From: Micromonospora yangpuensis
GTDB taxonomy: Bacteria > Actinomycetota > Actinomycetes > Mycobacteriales > Micromonosporaceae
NCBI RefSeq assembly: GCF_900091615.1
Contig: NZ_FMIA01000002.1
Coordinates: 6,138,001 to 6,202,000, forward strand
DNA: 64,000 nt
Direction of reading: 5' to 3'
The first letter of the stretch is position 1; the number at the start of each line of letters is the position of its first letter. Below are positions 1 through 9,789 of the stretch, piece after piece. The position numbers and the translations under genes were made by a program. The notes under the pieces were generated by a model, which did no database searches, was not told the origin of the DNA, and saw nothing but the letters and a program-made list of their open reading frames with translations.

Positions 1-70
1 CTCCACCGCCATCGGATCAGCGGCAGCCGCAGCCGGCTCCACCGTGACCGTCAGCGGCAGCCGCAGCCGG
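1..70. repeat. 34-bp direct repeat at the 3' end of dacB
   Basis: A 20-base sequence at 17-36 recurs exactly at 51-70, with a 34-base period, and bases 1-10 match the linker of the same unit. The second copy encodes the last six residues and stop of dacB (minus strand), so the 3' end of the gene, including its stop codon, appears duplicated into downstream DNA. The array probably continues to the left of the window. Confidence 0.6.
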
Positions 71-1874
71 CCAGGGCCGCCGCTATCCGGTCCAGCGCCA
101 GCCGGGTCTGTTCGATCGTGTCCGCCGGCGCCCGGTCGGTGAGGACCGCGAAGCTGAGCAGCCGGCCGTCGGCGGTGGTCACCAGCCCGGCGATCGCGTG
201 CACCCCGGTCAGCGTGCCGGTCTTGGCCCGGACCACCCCGGCGCCGGTGTTCGTCACCGCCGAGTCGTACCGGCTGAGCAGGGTGCCGGACCAGCCGCCG
301 ACCGGCAGGCCGGCGAAGATGGCGGCCAACTCCGGGCGGCTGCCGTTACCGGCCAGCGCGATCAGATCGGTGAGCAGCGACGGGCTGATCCGGTTGCTCC
401 GGGACAGCCCGCTGGCGTCGGCCAGGGCGAGCTCGTCGGCGGGCAGCCCCAACTCGCCCACCACCTCGTCCATCGCGGCCCCCGCGCCGACGAACGAGGC
501 GGGCTGACTGCGGGCCAGCGCGACCTGACGGGCCAGCGCCTCGGCGACCAGGTTGTCACTGTCGCTGATCATGAAATCCACCAGCCGGATCACCGGCGGT
601 GACTCGACCGTGCCCAGCTCGGCACCGGGTCCGGGGGTGCCGGCGTCGGTCCCGCCCGGAGCAGGGGAGCTACCCCGCTGCACTGCGTCGCCCGGTACCC
701 CGAGCAACCGGGCGAAGGCGCGGCCGGCGGCCAGGTCGGGTTCGGGTACCCGTTCGGCACCACCGTTGCCGGCGGCCAGGTCCTTGCGGGCGCGTACCGG
801 GTCCTTGCGGGCGCCGTCGGTCATCAGGGCGGTGACCGCGCCGCCGTAGCCGCCGGTGGGAATGTCGTCGTCCCAGCCCGGCTCGTACTTGGGGCCCGAG
901 TAGAGGCTGGAGTCGACGATCACCTTCGTCGCGGCGACCCCGCCCAACGCCTGCCTGACCTGCTCGGCCAGCTCGTCCAGCCGGGCGGCACCGGGGTAGA
1001 AGCCGTCGTCGTCGACGGCCAGGGTCGGGTCGCCGCCACCGACGATCACCACCTCACCCTCGTTCGGCCCGGCCACGGCCCGGGTGGGGATCCGGTACGC
1101 CGGGCCACGGGCGGCGAGCACGGTCACCGCGGTCACCAGCTTGGCCACCGAGGCCGGCACGGTGCCGTCGTCGGCGCCCTGGCCGTACAGCGTCTGCCCG
1201 GTCCGTACGTCGGTCACCGACACGTTGACCCGGCTACCCAGGGCGGGCGCGCCGACCAGCGGGGCCAACGCGGCGCGTACCCCGTCCGGGGTGGGTTCGG
1301 CGGCGTTCGGGTCGAGGCCGGTGAGCACCGCGGCCGGTGGCGGCTCGGTGGTGGCACCCGGCGTGGGGGCGGCGACCTCGTCGCCCAGCCAGCCGGCGAC
1401 CGGGCCGGGGCGGGTCACCACCACTCCGGCACCGGCCAGCACGAGCAGCAGCACCCCCGCCAGGACGAGCAACCGACGGCCCCGCCGGCGGGGCGCCGGA
1501 CCCGGCGGGCCGGCATCGGGCGGCGCGGCGGTCGCCCCGGGTGCGTCGGCGTACCCGGAGCCGGTGCCGGGCGGTCGGTCGGCGCTGCCCGCCGAGCCTG
1601 CGGGGGGTGCTCCCGGCGGCCGGTAGATCGGCGGCGGGGGAAGGTCGCGACCGGCGCCACCGGTCGGGCCCGTACCGGTGGAGGTGCCGCCGTTGGGCCC
1701 GGTCGGGGCGGGGCCGGTCGAGGCCCCGACTGCCGGTCCGGGCATCGGTTGGGCCACCCGGGGAACGTTCGCCTCCGGGACCGGGACCCGGCCGGTCACC
1801 CCGCCGGCCCCTGGCCGACCGGTCCGCCGCCCATCCGGCCCCTCCGGGCGGTAGTGTGAATCTTCCCTCCCCAC
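51..1874 (-). CDS. dacB: D-alanyl-D-alanine carboxypeptidase/endopeptidase, PBP4 type
   Basis: Low-molecular-weight class C penicillin-binding protein (peptidase S13) that trims or hydrolyses peptidoglycan cross-links outside the membrane. The 607-residue product has a long proline/glycine-rich cytoplasmic head, one membrane helix near residues 132-152, then the catalytic domain. All three active-site motifs are visible: SVAK near 242, SDN near 438 and KTGT near 550. The GTG start follows GGAGGAGG, a strong ribosome binding site. The disordered head of about 130 residues is longer than in enterobacterial DacB but usual in actinobacteria. It is divergent from ppa. The 3' end lies in a direct repeat. 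Confidence 0.93.
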   Translation of the reverse strand: MGREDSHYRPEGPDGRRTGRPGAGGVTGRVPVPEANVPRVAQPMPGPAVGASTGPAPTGPNGGTSTGTGPTGGAGRDLPPPPIYRPPGAPPAGSAGSADRPPGTGSGYADAPGATAAPPDAGPPGPAPRRRGRRLLVLAGVLLLVLAGAGVVVTRPGPVAGWLGDEVAAPTPGATTEPPPAAVLTGLDPNAAEPTPDGVRAALAPLVGAPALGSRVNVSVTDVRTGQTLYGQGADDGTVPASVAKLVTAVTVLAARGPAYRIPTRAVAGPNEGEVVIVGGGDPTLAVDDDGFYPGAARLDELAEQVRQALGGVAATKVIVDSSLYSGPKYEPGWDDDIPTGGYGGAVTALMTDGARKDPVRARKDLAAGNGGAERVPEPDLAAGRAFARLLGVPGDAVQRGSSPAPGGTDAGTPGPGAELGTVESPPVIRLVDFMISDSDNLVAEALARQVALARSQPASFVGAGAAMDEVVGELGLPADELALADASGLSRSNRISPSLLTDLIALAGNGSRPELAAIFAGLPVGGWSGTLLSRYDSAVTNTGAGVVRAKTGTLTGVHAIAGLVTTADGRLLSFAVLTDRAPADTIEQTRLALDRIAAALAGCGCR

Positions 1875-2023
1875 GGCCCCCTCCTCCCCGGTGCAAAATC
1901 GGCTTGGGTGACACTACTTCGGTCCGAACACTATGTGGCGTCCGGAGCCGGCGGGTGGGCATTCATCCGACCGGGGGCGCGACTGGTTCCGTTGGCCAGC
2001 GTGGGCAAACGAGGGAGCGTGAG

Positions 2024-2530
2024 ATGGATTTCGACGTCACGGTTGAGATCCCCAAGGGTCACCGCAACAAATACGAGGTGGACCACGCGACCGGCCGGAT
2101 CCGGCTGGACCGCACCCTCTTCACGTCGACCCAGTATCCGGCCGACTACGGCTTCATCGAGGGCACCCTGGGCGAGGACGGCGATCCGCTGGACGCGCTG
2201 GTGCTGGTCCCCGAGCCGACGTTCCCGGGTTGTCTGATCCGGTGCCGCGCGATCGGTATGTTCCGGATGACCGACGAGAAGGGCGGCGACGACAAGGTCC
2301 TCTGCGTGCCCTACGAGGACCCGCGTCAGGAGCACCTGCGCGACATCCACCACGTCAGCGAGTTCGACCGGCTGGAGATCCAGCACTTCTTCGAGGTGTA
2401 CAAGGACCTGGAGCCCGGCAAGTCGGTGGAGGGCGCCACCTGGGTCGGCCGCGTGGAGGCCGAGGCGGAGATCCAGGCGTCCTACCGACGCCAGCAGGAG
2501 GCCGAAGCGCGCGGCGAGGCCACCCACTGA
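2024..2530 (+). CDS. ppa: Inorganic pyrophosphatase, family I
   Basis: Cytoplasmic Mg-dependent enzyme that hydrolyses pyrophosphate and so drives biosynthetic reactions. The 168-residue length is typical for bacterial family I enzymes. The signature DGDPLDALV (about residues 51-59), with its metal-binding aspartates, is present, as is the N-terminal IPKGxRNKYE substrate motif. The frame is open upstream, but ATG 2024 is chosen because GAGGGAG lies six bases before it and the family starts at this point. It is divergent from dacB and convergent with eccD. Confidence 0.96.
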   Translation: MDFDVTVEIPKGHRNKYEVDHATGRIRLDRTLFTSTQYPADYGFIEGTLGEDGDPLDALVLVPEPTFPGCLIRCRAIGMFRMTDEKGGDDKVLCVPYEDPRQEHLRDIHHVSEFDRLEIQHFFEVYKDLEPGKSVEGATWVGRVEAEAEIQASYRRQQEAEARGEATH

Positions 2531-2535
2531 CCACC

Positions 2536-2554
2536 CGGGGCACTCCGGTGCCCG
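2536..2554. terminator. Possible bidirectional hairpin between ppa and eccD
   Basis: A short GC-rich inverted repeat with a one-base bulge (GGGGCAC facing GTGCCC, three-base loop) lies between the two convergent genes. There is no T-run. Weak evidence. Confidence 0.35.
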
Positions 2555-2576
2555 TCCGACCGCGCCCGTGGGCCGC

Positions 2577-3974
2577 TCAGCCGAGCAACCCGCGGGCGCG
2601 CTCGTAGAGGCCCAGCACCGCACAGGCCACCGGCACCACCGAGACCACCAGCGCCGTGTCGGTCAGGTCCGCGATCCGGCCCAGGTACGGCGACACCGGC
2701 CGGCGTGCGTACGTGCTGCCCGCCGCCACGGTGACCAGGGCCAGTGCCGGGCCGGCGACGGCCAGCCCGGTCAGTCCGGTGGCACCGGCGCGCTGGGCGA
2801 GCACCACGCCGAGCACGGCCGCCCCGGCCAGCGCGGCGGTGATCGTCGGCACCCGGTGACGCAGCGCCACGAAGAGCCGGCAGCGCAGCAGCAGTACGGC
2901 CGACCCGACCGCCACCAGCAGCAGCCCGGCACCCCCGCCCGCGGTGGCCAACACCGACGCCGCGGCGACCGCCAGGACGGCGTGCCCGATCAGCAGGCCG
3001 GCCAGCATCTCCTCGGTACGGGCCACCGCCGCGTGCACCCGGGAGCGGTCCGGCAGGTCCCGGGCCCGTTCGCCGTCGGCCGTGCCGGTGGGCAGCGTGA
3101 TCGGCGGCAGCGGCAGCTTGCCGAACCGGATGGCCAGCAGCGGTAACGCGCCGATGGCGAGGACCAGTACGCAGAGCAGCACCGCCGCGGTCGACGCCGG
3201 GGCGAGGAAGAGCCCGCCGAGGGCGGTGAGGGCGCCGGCCAGGCCGACGGTCGCCCCGGCCACGAAGACCCGGAGTCGGGCGGCCACGCCGACCAGACCG
3301 AGCACCGCGACCAGCAACAACGTCACCGTACCGGCCAGCAGTTCGGGCGCGCCGAGCCAGCGCAGCAGGGGAACCGGGCCGACCGGGTCGCCGGAGCTGA
3401 CCGCCAGGGCACCGGCGGCGAAGGCGTACGGCAGCGCGTACCCGCCGAGCGTCGCCCCGGACGCGGCGTCGCCGTACGCGCGGGAGGCCGCCGTACCGGC
3501 GAGGGTGAGCAGTACCGCCACCGCGAGCGCGACCGGCCACCGGCCCGGCTGTCCCGGCGCTGGCACCAGGACGGCGACCAGCCCGGCCACCAGCGGAACC
3601 CCCGCCCCGACCAGGGTGGCCGTCCGGGTGGCACCGGGCGACCAGGCGCCGCCGCGCCGCCGCGCCCCGTCGGCGATCGCCTCCACCACGTCGTCGTACT
3701 CCAGCTCGGGCCACTGCGCCCGGGCCTGCACCAGGTGGAGCACCTCACCGTCGCGTACCCCCTGCGGGAGCAGGGCCTGGGCGGTCTGCAACACCGTGCC
3801 GTCCGTCCGTCGCAGCACCCAGCCGCCGTGTCGTTCGCCCTCGTCGGCTAGGCCCTCACCGGCGTGTCGGAGCACCTCCGGCAACAACTCGGCCAGGGGC
3901 GCCTGTTCCGGCAGGGCCACGTCCAACCGGCGTCGGGGTGCGCTGATCGTGACCCGGGCCAGCCCGATTGACAT
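2577..3974 (-). CDS. eccD: Type VII secretion membrane protein EccD
   Basis: Multi-spanning core component of the ESX/type VII secretion translocon in the plasma membrane. The first ~95 of 465 residues form a ubiquitin-like (YukD) domain; from about residue 120 there are roughly eleven hydrophobic helices, the EccD architecture. ATG 3974 is preceded by GGAGA. It is divergent from eccC, with only about 100 bases between start codons, so the two are probably co-regulated. No EccB, EccE or WXG100 gene is adjacent. Confidence 0.88.
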   Translation of the reverse strand: MSIGLARVTISAPRRRLDVALPEQAPLAELLPEVLRHAGEGLADEGERHGGWVLRRTDGTVLQTAQALLPQGVRDGEVLHLVQARAQWPELEYDDVVEAIADGARRRGGAWSPGATRTATLVGAGVPLVAGLVAVLVPAPGQPGRWPVALAVAVLLTLAGTAASRAYGDAASGATLGGYALPYAFAAGALAVSSGDPVGPVPLLRWLGAPELLAGTVTLLLVAVLGLVGVAARLRVFVAGATVGLAGALTALGGLFLAPASTAAVLLCVLVLAIGALPLLAIRFGKLPLPPITLPTGTADGERARDLPDRSRVHAAVARTEEMLAGLLIGHAVLAVAAASVLATAGGGAGLLLVAVGSAVLLLRCRLFVALRHRVPTITAALAGAAVLGVVLAQRAGATGLTGLAVAGPALALVTVAAGSTYARRPVSPYLGRIADLTDTALVVSVVPVACAVLGLYERARGLLG

Positions 3975-4077
3975 CGACTTATCTCCATACGGGACGAGGG
4001 CGGCGGCTGCGCGGACGACAGGACTTTACCTACGATGAGCCAGGCTCGGGTTACCGAGCGCTGTGGGGGAGGATCGA

Positions 4078-7000
4078 GTGTCCACTGTCGTCATCAAGCG
4101 ACCGCCCCGGCGGCCGGCGCCCGAGATCCCGGTCGGTGAGCTGCCGGTCGAGGCGCCTCCGGAGATCCCGGCGGTCACCGGCGGGCGCTGGCAGCAGATG
4201 TTGATGGTGCTGCCGATGTTGGGTGGCACGGTCGCGATGGCGATGATGTTCGGCCGGGGCGGGGGCGCGTACTCGTACGTGGTCGGCGGCATGTTCGGGC
4301 TCTCCTCGGTGGCCATGCTGGCCACCTCGTGGGGTGCCGCCTCGGGCACGCCGAAGAAGTCCGAGATGATGGCCGCCCGCCGCGAGTACCTGCGCCACCT
4401 GGCCACGCTGCGCCGACGGGTCCGGCAGACCGCCGGCGCCCAACGGTCCGGGCTCTACTACCGGCATCCCGACCCGGGGCGACTCTGGTCCACGGTGGAC
4501 AGTCACCGGGTCTGGGAACGCCGGCCGACCGACCCCGACTTCGCCGTGGTCCGGGTGGCGGTGGGTCCGCAGACGCTGGCCACGCCACTGATCCCACCGG
4601 TCACCCGCCCGCTTGAGGAGCTGGAGCCGATGACCGCCGGGGCGCTGCGGCGGTTCCTCGACGCGTACTCGGTGGTGCCCGACCTGCCGGTGGCGCTCTC
4701 GCTACGCAGCTTCGCCCGGGTCTTCGTCCGGGACGCACCGGCCGGGGGCTCGTCCGGGCGGGGCGAGACGGCCGTCGGCGGGCCGGACCGCCGGGCGGCG
4801 GGGACCACCGACGCCCAGGCACTGACCCGGGCCATGCTGATCCAGCTCGCCGTCTTCCATGCCCCGGACGAGCTGCTCATCGCGGTCTGCGCCGGGCCGG
4901 AGCGGCGGGCCGGCTGGGAGTGGATCAAGTGGCTGCCGCACGCGCACCATCCGGACCGCCTCGACGCGCTCGGTCCGGTACGGCTGGTCACCAGCTCCGT
5001 CGCCGAGCTGGAACGGCTGCTCGGCGACGTACTGTCCGCCCGGTCCCGGTTCAGCCCGACCGGACCGGTCACCGACGGGCCGCACGTGGTGGTGGTGCTC
5101 GACGGAGCCGACCTGACCGGGGCCACCGACCTGACCGGTGACGGCGGCATCGACGCGGTCACCGTGCTCGACCTGGACACCCCGCCACCGCGCCTGCTGG
5201 ACCGGTTCGCGCTGCTGCTGGAGCTGCGCGGCGGCCGGTTGCACTCGGTCTCCGCCGACGGCCACGCCGAGGTCGGCACCGCCGACCGGCTCGAACCGGT
5301 CGACGCCGAGGCGATCGCCCGGCGCCTGGCCCCGCTCCGGCTGGCCGGCGCGGTGCGCGGACCGGACGCCCCGTCCGGCGCCGAGCTGGGCCTGCCCGAA
5401 CTGCTCGGCATCGGCGACCCGGAGAGCTTCACCACCGAGCAGGGCTGGGCGCCCCGGCCGGCCCGGGACCGGCTGCGGGTGCCGATCGGGGTGGGTGCCG
5501 ACGGGGGCGCGATCGAGCTCGACCTGAAGGAGTCCGCGCAGGACGGCATGGGGCCGCACGGGCTGCTCATCGGGGCGACCGGTTCCGGCAAGTCCGAACT
5601 GCTGCGCACCCTGGTGCTCGGGTTGGCCGCCACGCACAGCTCGGAGCAGCTCAACGTGGTGCTTGTCGACTTCAAGGGCGGGGCCACCTTCGCCTCGTTC
5701 GACCGCCTGCCGCACACCGCCGCGGTGATCACCAACCTGGCCGACGCGTTACCCCTGGTCGACCGGATGGTCGACGCGATCAACGGCGAGTTGGTACGCC
5801 GGCAGGAGCTGCTGCGTCGGGCCGGGAACTTCGCCAGCCTGCGGGACTACGAACGGGCCCGGGCCGCCGGCACCCCGCTGGCCCCGCTGCCGTCGCTGCT
5901 GCTGGTCTGCGACGAGTTCTCCGAGCTGCTGTCGGCCAAGCCGGACTTCATCGACCTCTTCGTGCAGATCGGCCGGCTGGGACGGTCGCTGGGGGTGCAC
6001 CTGCTCCTGGCCAGCCAGCGCCTGGAGGAGGGCCGGCTACGGGGCCTGGACACCCACCTGTCGTACCGGATCGGGTTGCGGACCTTCTCGGCGTTGGAGT
6101 CCCGCACGGTGCTCGGCGTGCCCGACGCGCACGAGCTGCCCCGCTCCCCCGGGCACGGCTACCTGCGGTTCGGCACCGAGCCACTGATCCGGTTCAAGGC
6201 CGCGTACGTCTCCGGCACCCTGCGCCGCCGGAGCCCGACAGCGGGTGCCGGTGGGACCGCGGCCCCCCGCCTGCTCGCCTTCTCCACCCATCACGTGCCG
6301 GTGCCCGAGCCGGCCGATCCGGTGCCCACCGGCGTCGTCGACGAGGCCGGTACGGAGAGTCTGCTCGACGTGCTGGTCGACCGGCTGGCCGGGCAGGGCC
6401 CGCCGGCACACCAGGTGTGGCTGCCACCGCTGGGCAGTCCACCCGCCCTCGACGAGCTGCTCGGCCCGGCCGGCGCCGACCCGGCCCGGGGCCTCACCTT
6501 CGGCAACCCCGAGCTGCACGGCGCCCTCCAGGTGCCGGTGGCAATCGTCGACAAGCCGTACGAGCAGCGCCGGGATCTGCTCTGGCTGGCGCTGGACGGC
6601 GCGGCCGGGCACGTGGCGGTGGTGGGTGCGCCGCAGAGCGGCAAGTCCAACCTGCTGCGTACCCTGGTCTGCGCGCTGGCGTTGACCCACACCCCGGCCG
6701 AGGCCCAGCTCTACTGTCTGGACTTCGGCGGCGGCGGGCTGGCGGCGGTGCGCGGCCTGCCGCACGTCGGCGGGGTCACCGGCCGCACCGACCCGACTGC
6801 GGTCCGGCGTACCGTCGGCGAGCTGGTCACCGTGCTGACCGACCGGGAGCGGATCTTCGCCGAGCTGGGCGTCGAGTCGATGGCCGCCTACCGACGGCGG
6901 CGCTCGGCGACGGCCGCCGCCGGGCAGCCGGTGACCGATCCGTTCGGCGACGTGTTCCTGGTGGTCGACGGCTGGAGCACGCTGCGCGGCGAGTACGACG

Positions 7001-8085
7001 ACCTGGAGCCGCTGATCACCGACCTGGCCACCCGGGGCCTGTCGTACGGGGTGCACGTGGTGGCCACCGCCGTACGCTGGATCGACTTCCGGCCCGCCAT
7101 CCGGGACCTGTTCGCCTCCCGGATCGAGCTGCGGCTCAACGATCCGTCGGACTCCATGGTGGCCCGCCGGGCGGCGGCGAACGTGCCGGAGAGTACGCCG
7201 GGGCGGGGCATCACCGCCGAGAGCCTGCACTTCCTGACCGCACTGCCCCGGCTGGCCGGTGCCGGTGGGGAGACCGCCGAGGTGGTCGAGGCGGTTGCCG
7301 CCGCCTGGGCGGGACCCTCCGCGCCACCGGTCCGGCTGCTGCCGCCGGTGCTTCCCTACGCCGAGCTGCCGGTGACCTCCGCGCGCGGTCTGCAGGTGCC
7401 GGTCGGGATCGCCGAGGCGGACCTGCGGCCGGTGCTGCTGGACTTCGCCGCCGAGCCGCACTTCGTGGTCTTCGGTGACGCCGAGTGCGGCAAGTCCTCG
7501 TTCCTGCGGGCGCTGGCCACCTCGATCACCCGGCGCTTCACCCCGGAACAGGCCCGGGTGATCCTGGTGGACTACCGGCGCAGCCTGCTCGGGGTGATCG
7601 ACGAACTGCCACACCTGATCGGGTACGGCACGGCCGCGCCACACACCACCGACCTGATGGAGTCCTCCGCCGGCTACCTGCAGGACCGCATCCCCGGATC
7701 GGAGGTCACCCCGGCGCAGCTGCGCCAGCGGTCCTGGTGGTCCGGGCCGGAGTTGTTCGTGCTGGTGGACGACTACGACCTGGTGGCCGGCGGGCCGACG
7801 AACCCGCTCCGCGCCCTGGTGGAGTTCCTGCCCCAGGCGCGGGACGTCGGGCTGCACCTGGTGTTGGCCCGCCGCTCCGGCGGGGCCGCCCGGGCCCAGT
7901 TCGAACCGATCGTGCAACGACTCCGGGAGCTCTCCACCGCCGGGCTGGTGATGAGCGGCAGCCCGGACGAGGGGGCGTTGGTCGGCTCGGTGCGTCCCGG
8001 GCCGTTGCCGCCCGGACGCGGCCGGCTGGTCACCCGCCGGGAGGGCGTACGGCTGGTGCAGTTGGCGCACCTGCCCCCACCCTGA
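4078..8085 (+). CDS. eccC: Type VII secretion ATPase EccC, fused EccCa/EccCb
   Basis: FtsK/SpoIIIE-family motor that recognises WXG100 substrates and drives ESX export at the inner membrane face. The product is about 1335 residues: two N-terminal membrane helices (about 45-90), then three ATPase domains with P-loops GATGSGKS (~498), GAPQSGKS (~850) and GDAECGKS (~1131). Domain 1 has a complete Walker B (LLLVCDEF). Domains 2 and 3 read VVDGW and LVDDY, lacking the glutamate, so domain 1 is probably the main hydrolase. GTG 4078 is preferred over the in-frame GTG at 4063 because the GGGGGAGGA site then sits at normal spacing and the protein begins with the family-like STVVIKRPPR. Confidence 0.92.
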   Translation: MSTVVIKRPPRRPAPEIPVGELPVEAPPEIPAVTGGRWQQMLMVLPMLGGTVAMAMMFGRGGGAYSYVVGGMFGLSSVAMLATSWGAASGTPKKSEMMAARREYLRHLATLRRRVRQTAGAQRSGLYYRHPDPGRLWSTVDSHRVWERRPTDPDFAVVRVAVGPQTLATPLIPPVTRPLEELEPMTAGALRRFLDAYSVVPDLPVALSLRSFARVFVRDAPAGGSSGRGETAVGGPDRRAAGTTDAQALTRAMLIQLAVFHAPDELLIAVCAGPERRAGWEWIKWLPHAHHPDRLDALGPVRLVTSSVAELERLLGDVLSARSRFSPTGPVTDGPHVVVVLDGADLTGATDLTGDGGIDAVTVLDLDTPPPRLLDRFALLLELRGGRLHSVSADGHAEVGTADRLEPVDAEAIARRLAPLRLAGAVRGPDAPSGAELGLPELLGIGDPESFTTEQGWAPRPARDRLRVPIGVGADGGAIELDLKESAQDGMGPHGLLIGATGSGKSELLRTLVLGLAATHSSEQLNVVLVDFKGGATFASFDRLPHTAAVITNLADALPLVDRMVDAINGELVRRQELLRRAGNFASLRDYERARAAGTPLAPLPSLLLVCDEFSELLSAKPDFIDLFVQIGRLGRSLGVHLLLASQRLEEGRLRGLDTHLSYRIGLRTFSALESRTVLGVPDAHELPRSPGHGYLRFGTEPLIRFKAAYVSGTLRRRSPTAGAGGTAAPRLLAFSTHHVPVPEPADPVPTGVVDEAGTESLLDVLVDRLAGQGPPAHQVWLPPLGSPPALDELLGPAGADPARGLTFGNPELHGALQVPVAIVDKPYEQRRDLLWLALDGAAGHVAVVGAPQSGKSNLLRTLVCALALTHTPAEAQLYCLDFGGGGLAAVRGLPHVGGVTGRTDPTAVRRTVGELVTVLTDRERIFAELGVESMAAYRRRRSATAAAGQPVTDPFGDVFLVVDGWSTLRGEYDDLEPLITDLATRGLSYGVHVVATAVRWIDFRPAIRDLFASRIELRLNDPSDSMVARRAAANVPESTPGRGITAESLHFLTALPRLAGAGGETAEVVEAVAAAWAGPSAPPVRLLPPVLPYAELPVTSARGLQVPVGIAEADLRPVLLDFAAEPHFVVFGDAECGKSSFLRALATSITRRFTPEQARVILVDYRRSLLGVIDELPHLIGYGTAAPHTTDLMESSAGYLQDRIPGSEVTPAQLRQRSWWSGPELFVLVDDYDLVAGGPTNPLRALVEFLPQARDVGLHLVLARRSGGAARAQFEPIVQRLRELSTAGLVMSGSPDEGALVGSVRPGPLPPGRGRLVTRREGVRLVQLAHLPPP

Positions 8086-8231
8086 CCGGTACCCCGGCGT
8101 GGGCCGGGCCGACCCGCCGACCGGCCCGTGGCGCGGGCCTGGCCGACCCGCCGGGCGGGCTTGTCCGCGGTTCGCCCCGACCGGAGCGGGGAATTGGGTA
8201 ATCTCCGAGGATCAAGCTTCTGTCGCGATGA

Positions 8232-9692
8232 ATGGCTGAGAATGTGACTGGGACTCGGCACGGCCGTTCGGCAGCGTCCCGACGCGCCACGGTCACCAGC
8301 GTCCTGACCCCGGGTCGGCCGGACCGCGTCGCCGTGGCCGGCCGGACGGCCGGCCGGTTGCTGCTCGGCGTCGCGGTGGCTGTCGTCGGTGTCACCGGCG
8401 CGGCCCCGGCGGCCGGGGCCGCGCCCCTCCACCGACCCGCGACCACCATCGCCGTACCGACCGCGCTCGCTCCGCCGACCACCCTGCCCCCGGCCTCGAC
8501 CCTCGCTGCGCCGACCACGCTGCCGGTGGCGTTCGCCCCGGTGGACACGCCGCGCCGGGTCGACCACGTCCGCGACGAGCAGTGGCAACTAGACGCGCTG
8601 GGGGCGAAGACCGCCTGGCGTACGTCGACCGGCCGGGGCGTCACCGTGGCGGTGGTCGACTCCGGGGTGGACGGTGGTCACCCCGACCTGGCCGGTCAGG
8701 TGCTGCCCGGTCTCGACCTGGTCAGCCCCGGCGGGGGCGGTAGCCCCGACCCGGTCGGTCACGGCACGACGGTGGCCGGCCTGATCGCCGGACGGCACGA
8801 CGACCGGCAGGGGGCGGTAGGCCTGGCCCCGGAGGCGAAGATCCTGCCGGTCCGGGTCCTCGACGCGGACAACCGGTACGACGACGCGTTGATCGTCGCC
8901 AAGGGAGTGCGGTGGGCCGTCGACAACGGCGCCCGGGTGATCAACCTCTCCCTCGGTGGCAGCGGCGACAGCGCCGCCCTGGCCGCTGCGGTCGACTACG
9001 CGTTCGCCCGGGACGTGGTGGTCGTCGCCTGCTCAGGCAACGTCGCCACCTCGACCAGCAGCAAGGTCTGGTACCCGGCGCGGGAGCCCGGCGTGATCGC
9101 GGTCGCCGGCCTGGAGCGCGACACCGAGCAGCTCTGGTCCGGGTCGATCACCGGCCCGGCCACCGTGCTCACCGCGCCGGCGAGTGGGCTCGTCGGTGCG
9201 CGTCCGGGTGGCTACTGGCGGGTGCAGGGCACCAGCTTCGCCGCGCCGCTGGTCTCCGCCTCGGCCGCGCTGATCCGGGCGAAGTACCCGCAGATGTCGG
9301 CCGGCGACGTGGTCAACCGCCTGATCAGCACCGCCCGGGACATCGGCCCACCCGGGCGGGACGACCGGTTCGGCTACGGTCTGGTCGATCCGGTCGCCGC
9401 GCTGACCACCGACGTACCGTCGGTGCCGCGCAACCCCCTGGACGACCAGGTCTCGCCGGGGGTGGCCGGCTTCGGCCCGGCACCGGGCAGCAGCCAGGCC
9501 GACGACACCGACGGCGCCGGCACCGATCTCGGCTTCACCGCACCCCGGCAGCAGACCCGCTGGACCGCTCAGCCCGCCGGGGGCCAGGACGACTCGACCT
9601 CGGGGCGGCTCTGGGCCGGGCTGGCCGTCGGCACCGCCCTGGTCGCCGGTAGCACACTGATGTTCCGTCGGCTCCGCCGGTGGACCCGCTGA
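8232..9692 (+). CDS. mycP: Mycosin, type VII secretion-associated S8 serine protease
   Basis: Membrane-anchored subtilisin-like protease that stabilises and processes the ESX machinery on the outer membrane face. The 486-residue product has an N-terminal hydrophobic signal (about 36-60), then catalytic Asp in VVDSGVDG (~141), His in GHGTTVAG (~176) and Ser in GTSFAAPL (~334). A C-terminal transmembrane anchor ends in RRLRRWTR. It follows eccC by 146 bases on the same strand. The first ATG at 8228 opens only a three-codon frame; ATG 8232 begins the gene. Confidence 0.92.
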   Translation: MAENVTGTRHGRSAASRRATVTSVLTPGRPDRVAVAGRTAGRLLLGVAVAVVGVTGAAPAAGAAPLHRPATTIAVPTALAPPTTLPPASTLAAPTTLPVAFAPVDTPRRVDHVRDEQWQLDALGAKTAWRTSTGRGVTVAVVDSGVDGGHPDLAGQVLPGLDLVSPGGGGSPDPVGHGTTVAGLIAGRHDDRQGAVGLAPEAKILPVRVLDADNRYDDALIVAKGVRWAVDNGARVINLSLGGSGDSAALAAAVDYAFARDVVVVACSGNVATSTSSKVWYPAREPGVIAVAGLERDTEQLWSGSITGPATVLTAPASGLVGARPGGYWRVQGTSFAAPLVSASAALIRAKYPQMSAGDVVNRLISTARDIGPPGRDDRFGYGLVDPVAALTTDVPSVPRNPLDDQVSPGVAGFGPAPGSSQADDTDGAGTDLGFTAPRQQTRWTAQPAGGQDDSTSGRLWAGLAVGTALVAGSTLMFRRLRRWTR

Positions 9693-9789
9693 CCCGCGGT
9701 CAGGTCCGAGCCGGGCGACAGGTCCGCGCCGGACAGCAGGTCCGAGCGGGGCAGGTCTGAGTCGTCGTCGTCCCGGGTAGGTCAGGACC

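Noticed and set aside
6037..8070. 677-codon minus-strand frame opposite eccC
   Set aside because: Antisense shadow; eccC P-loop domains are on the plus strand.
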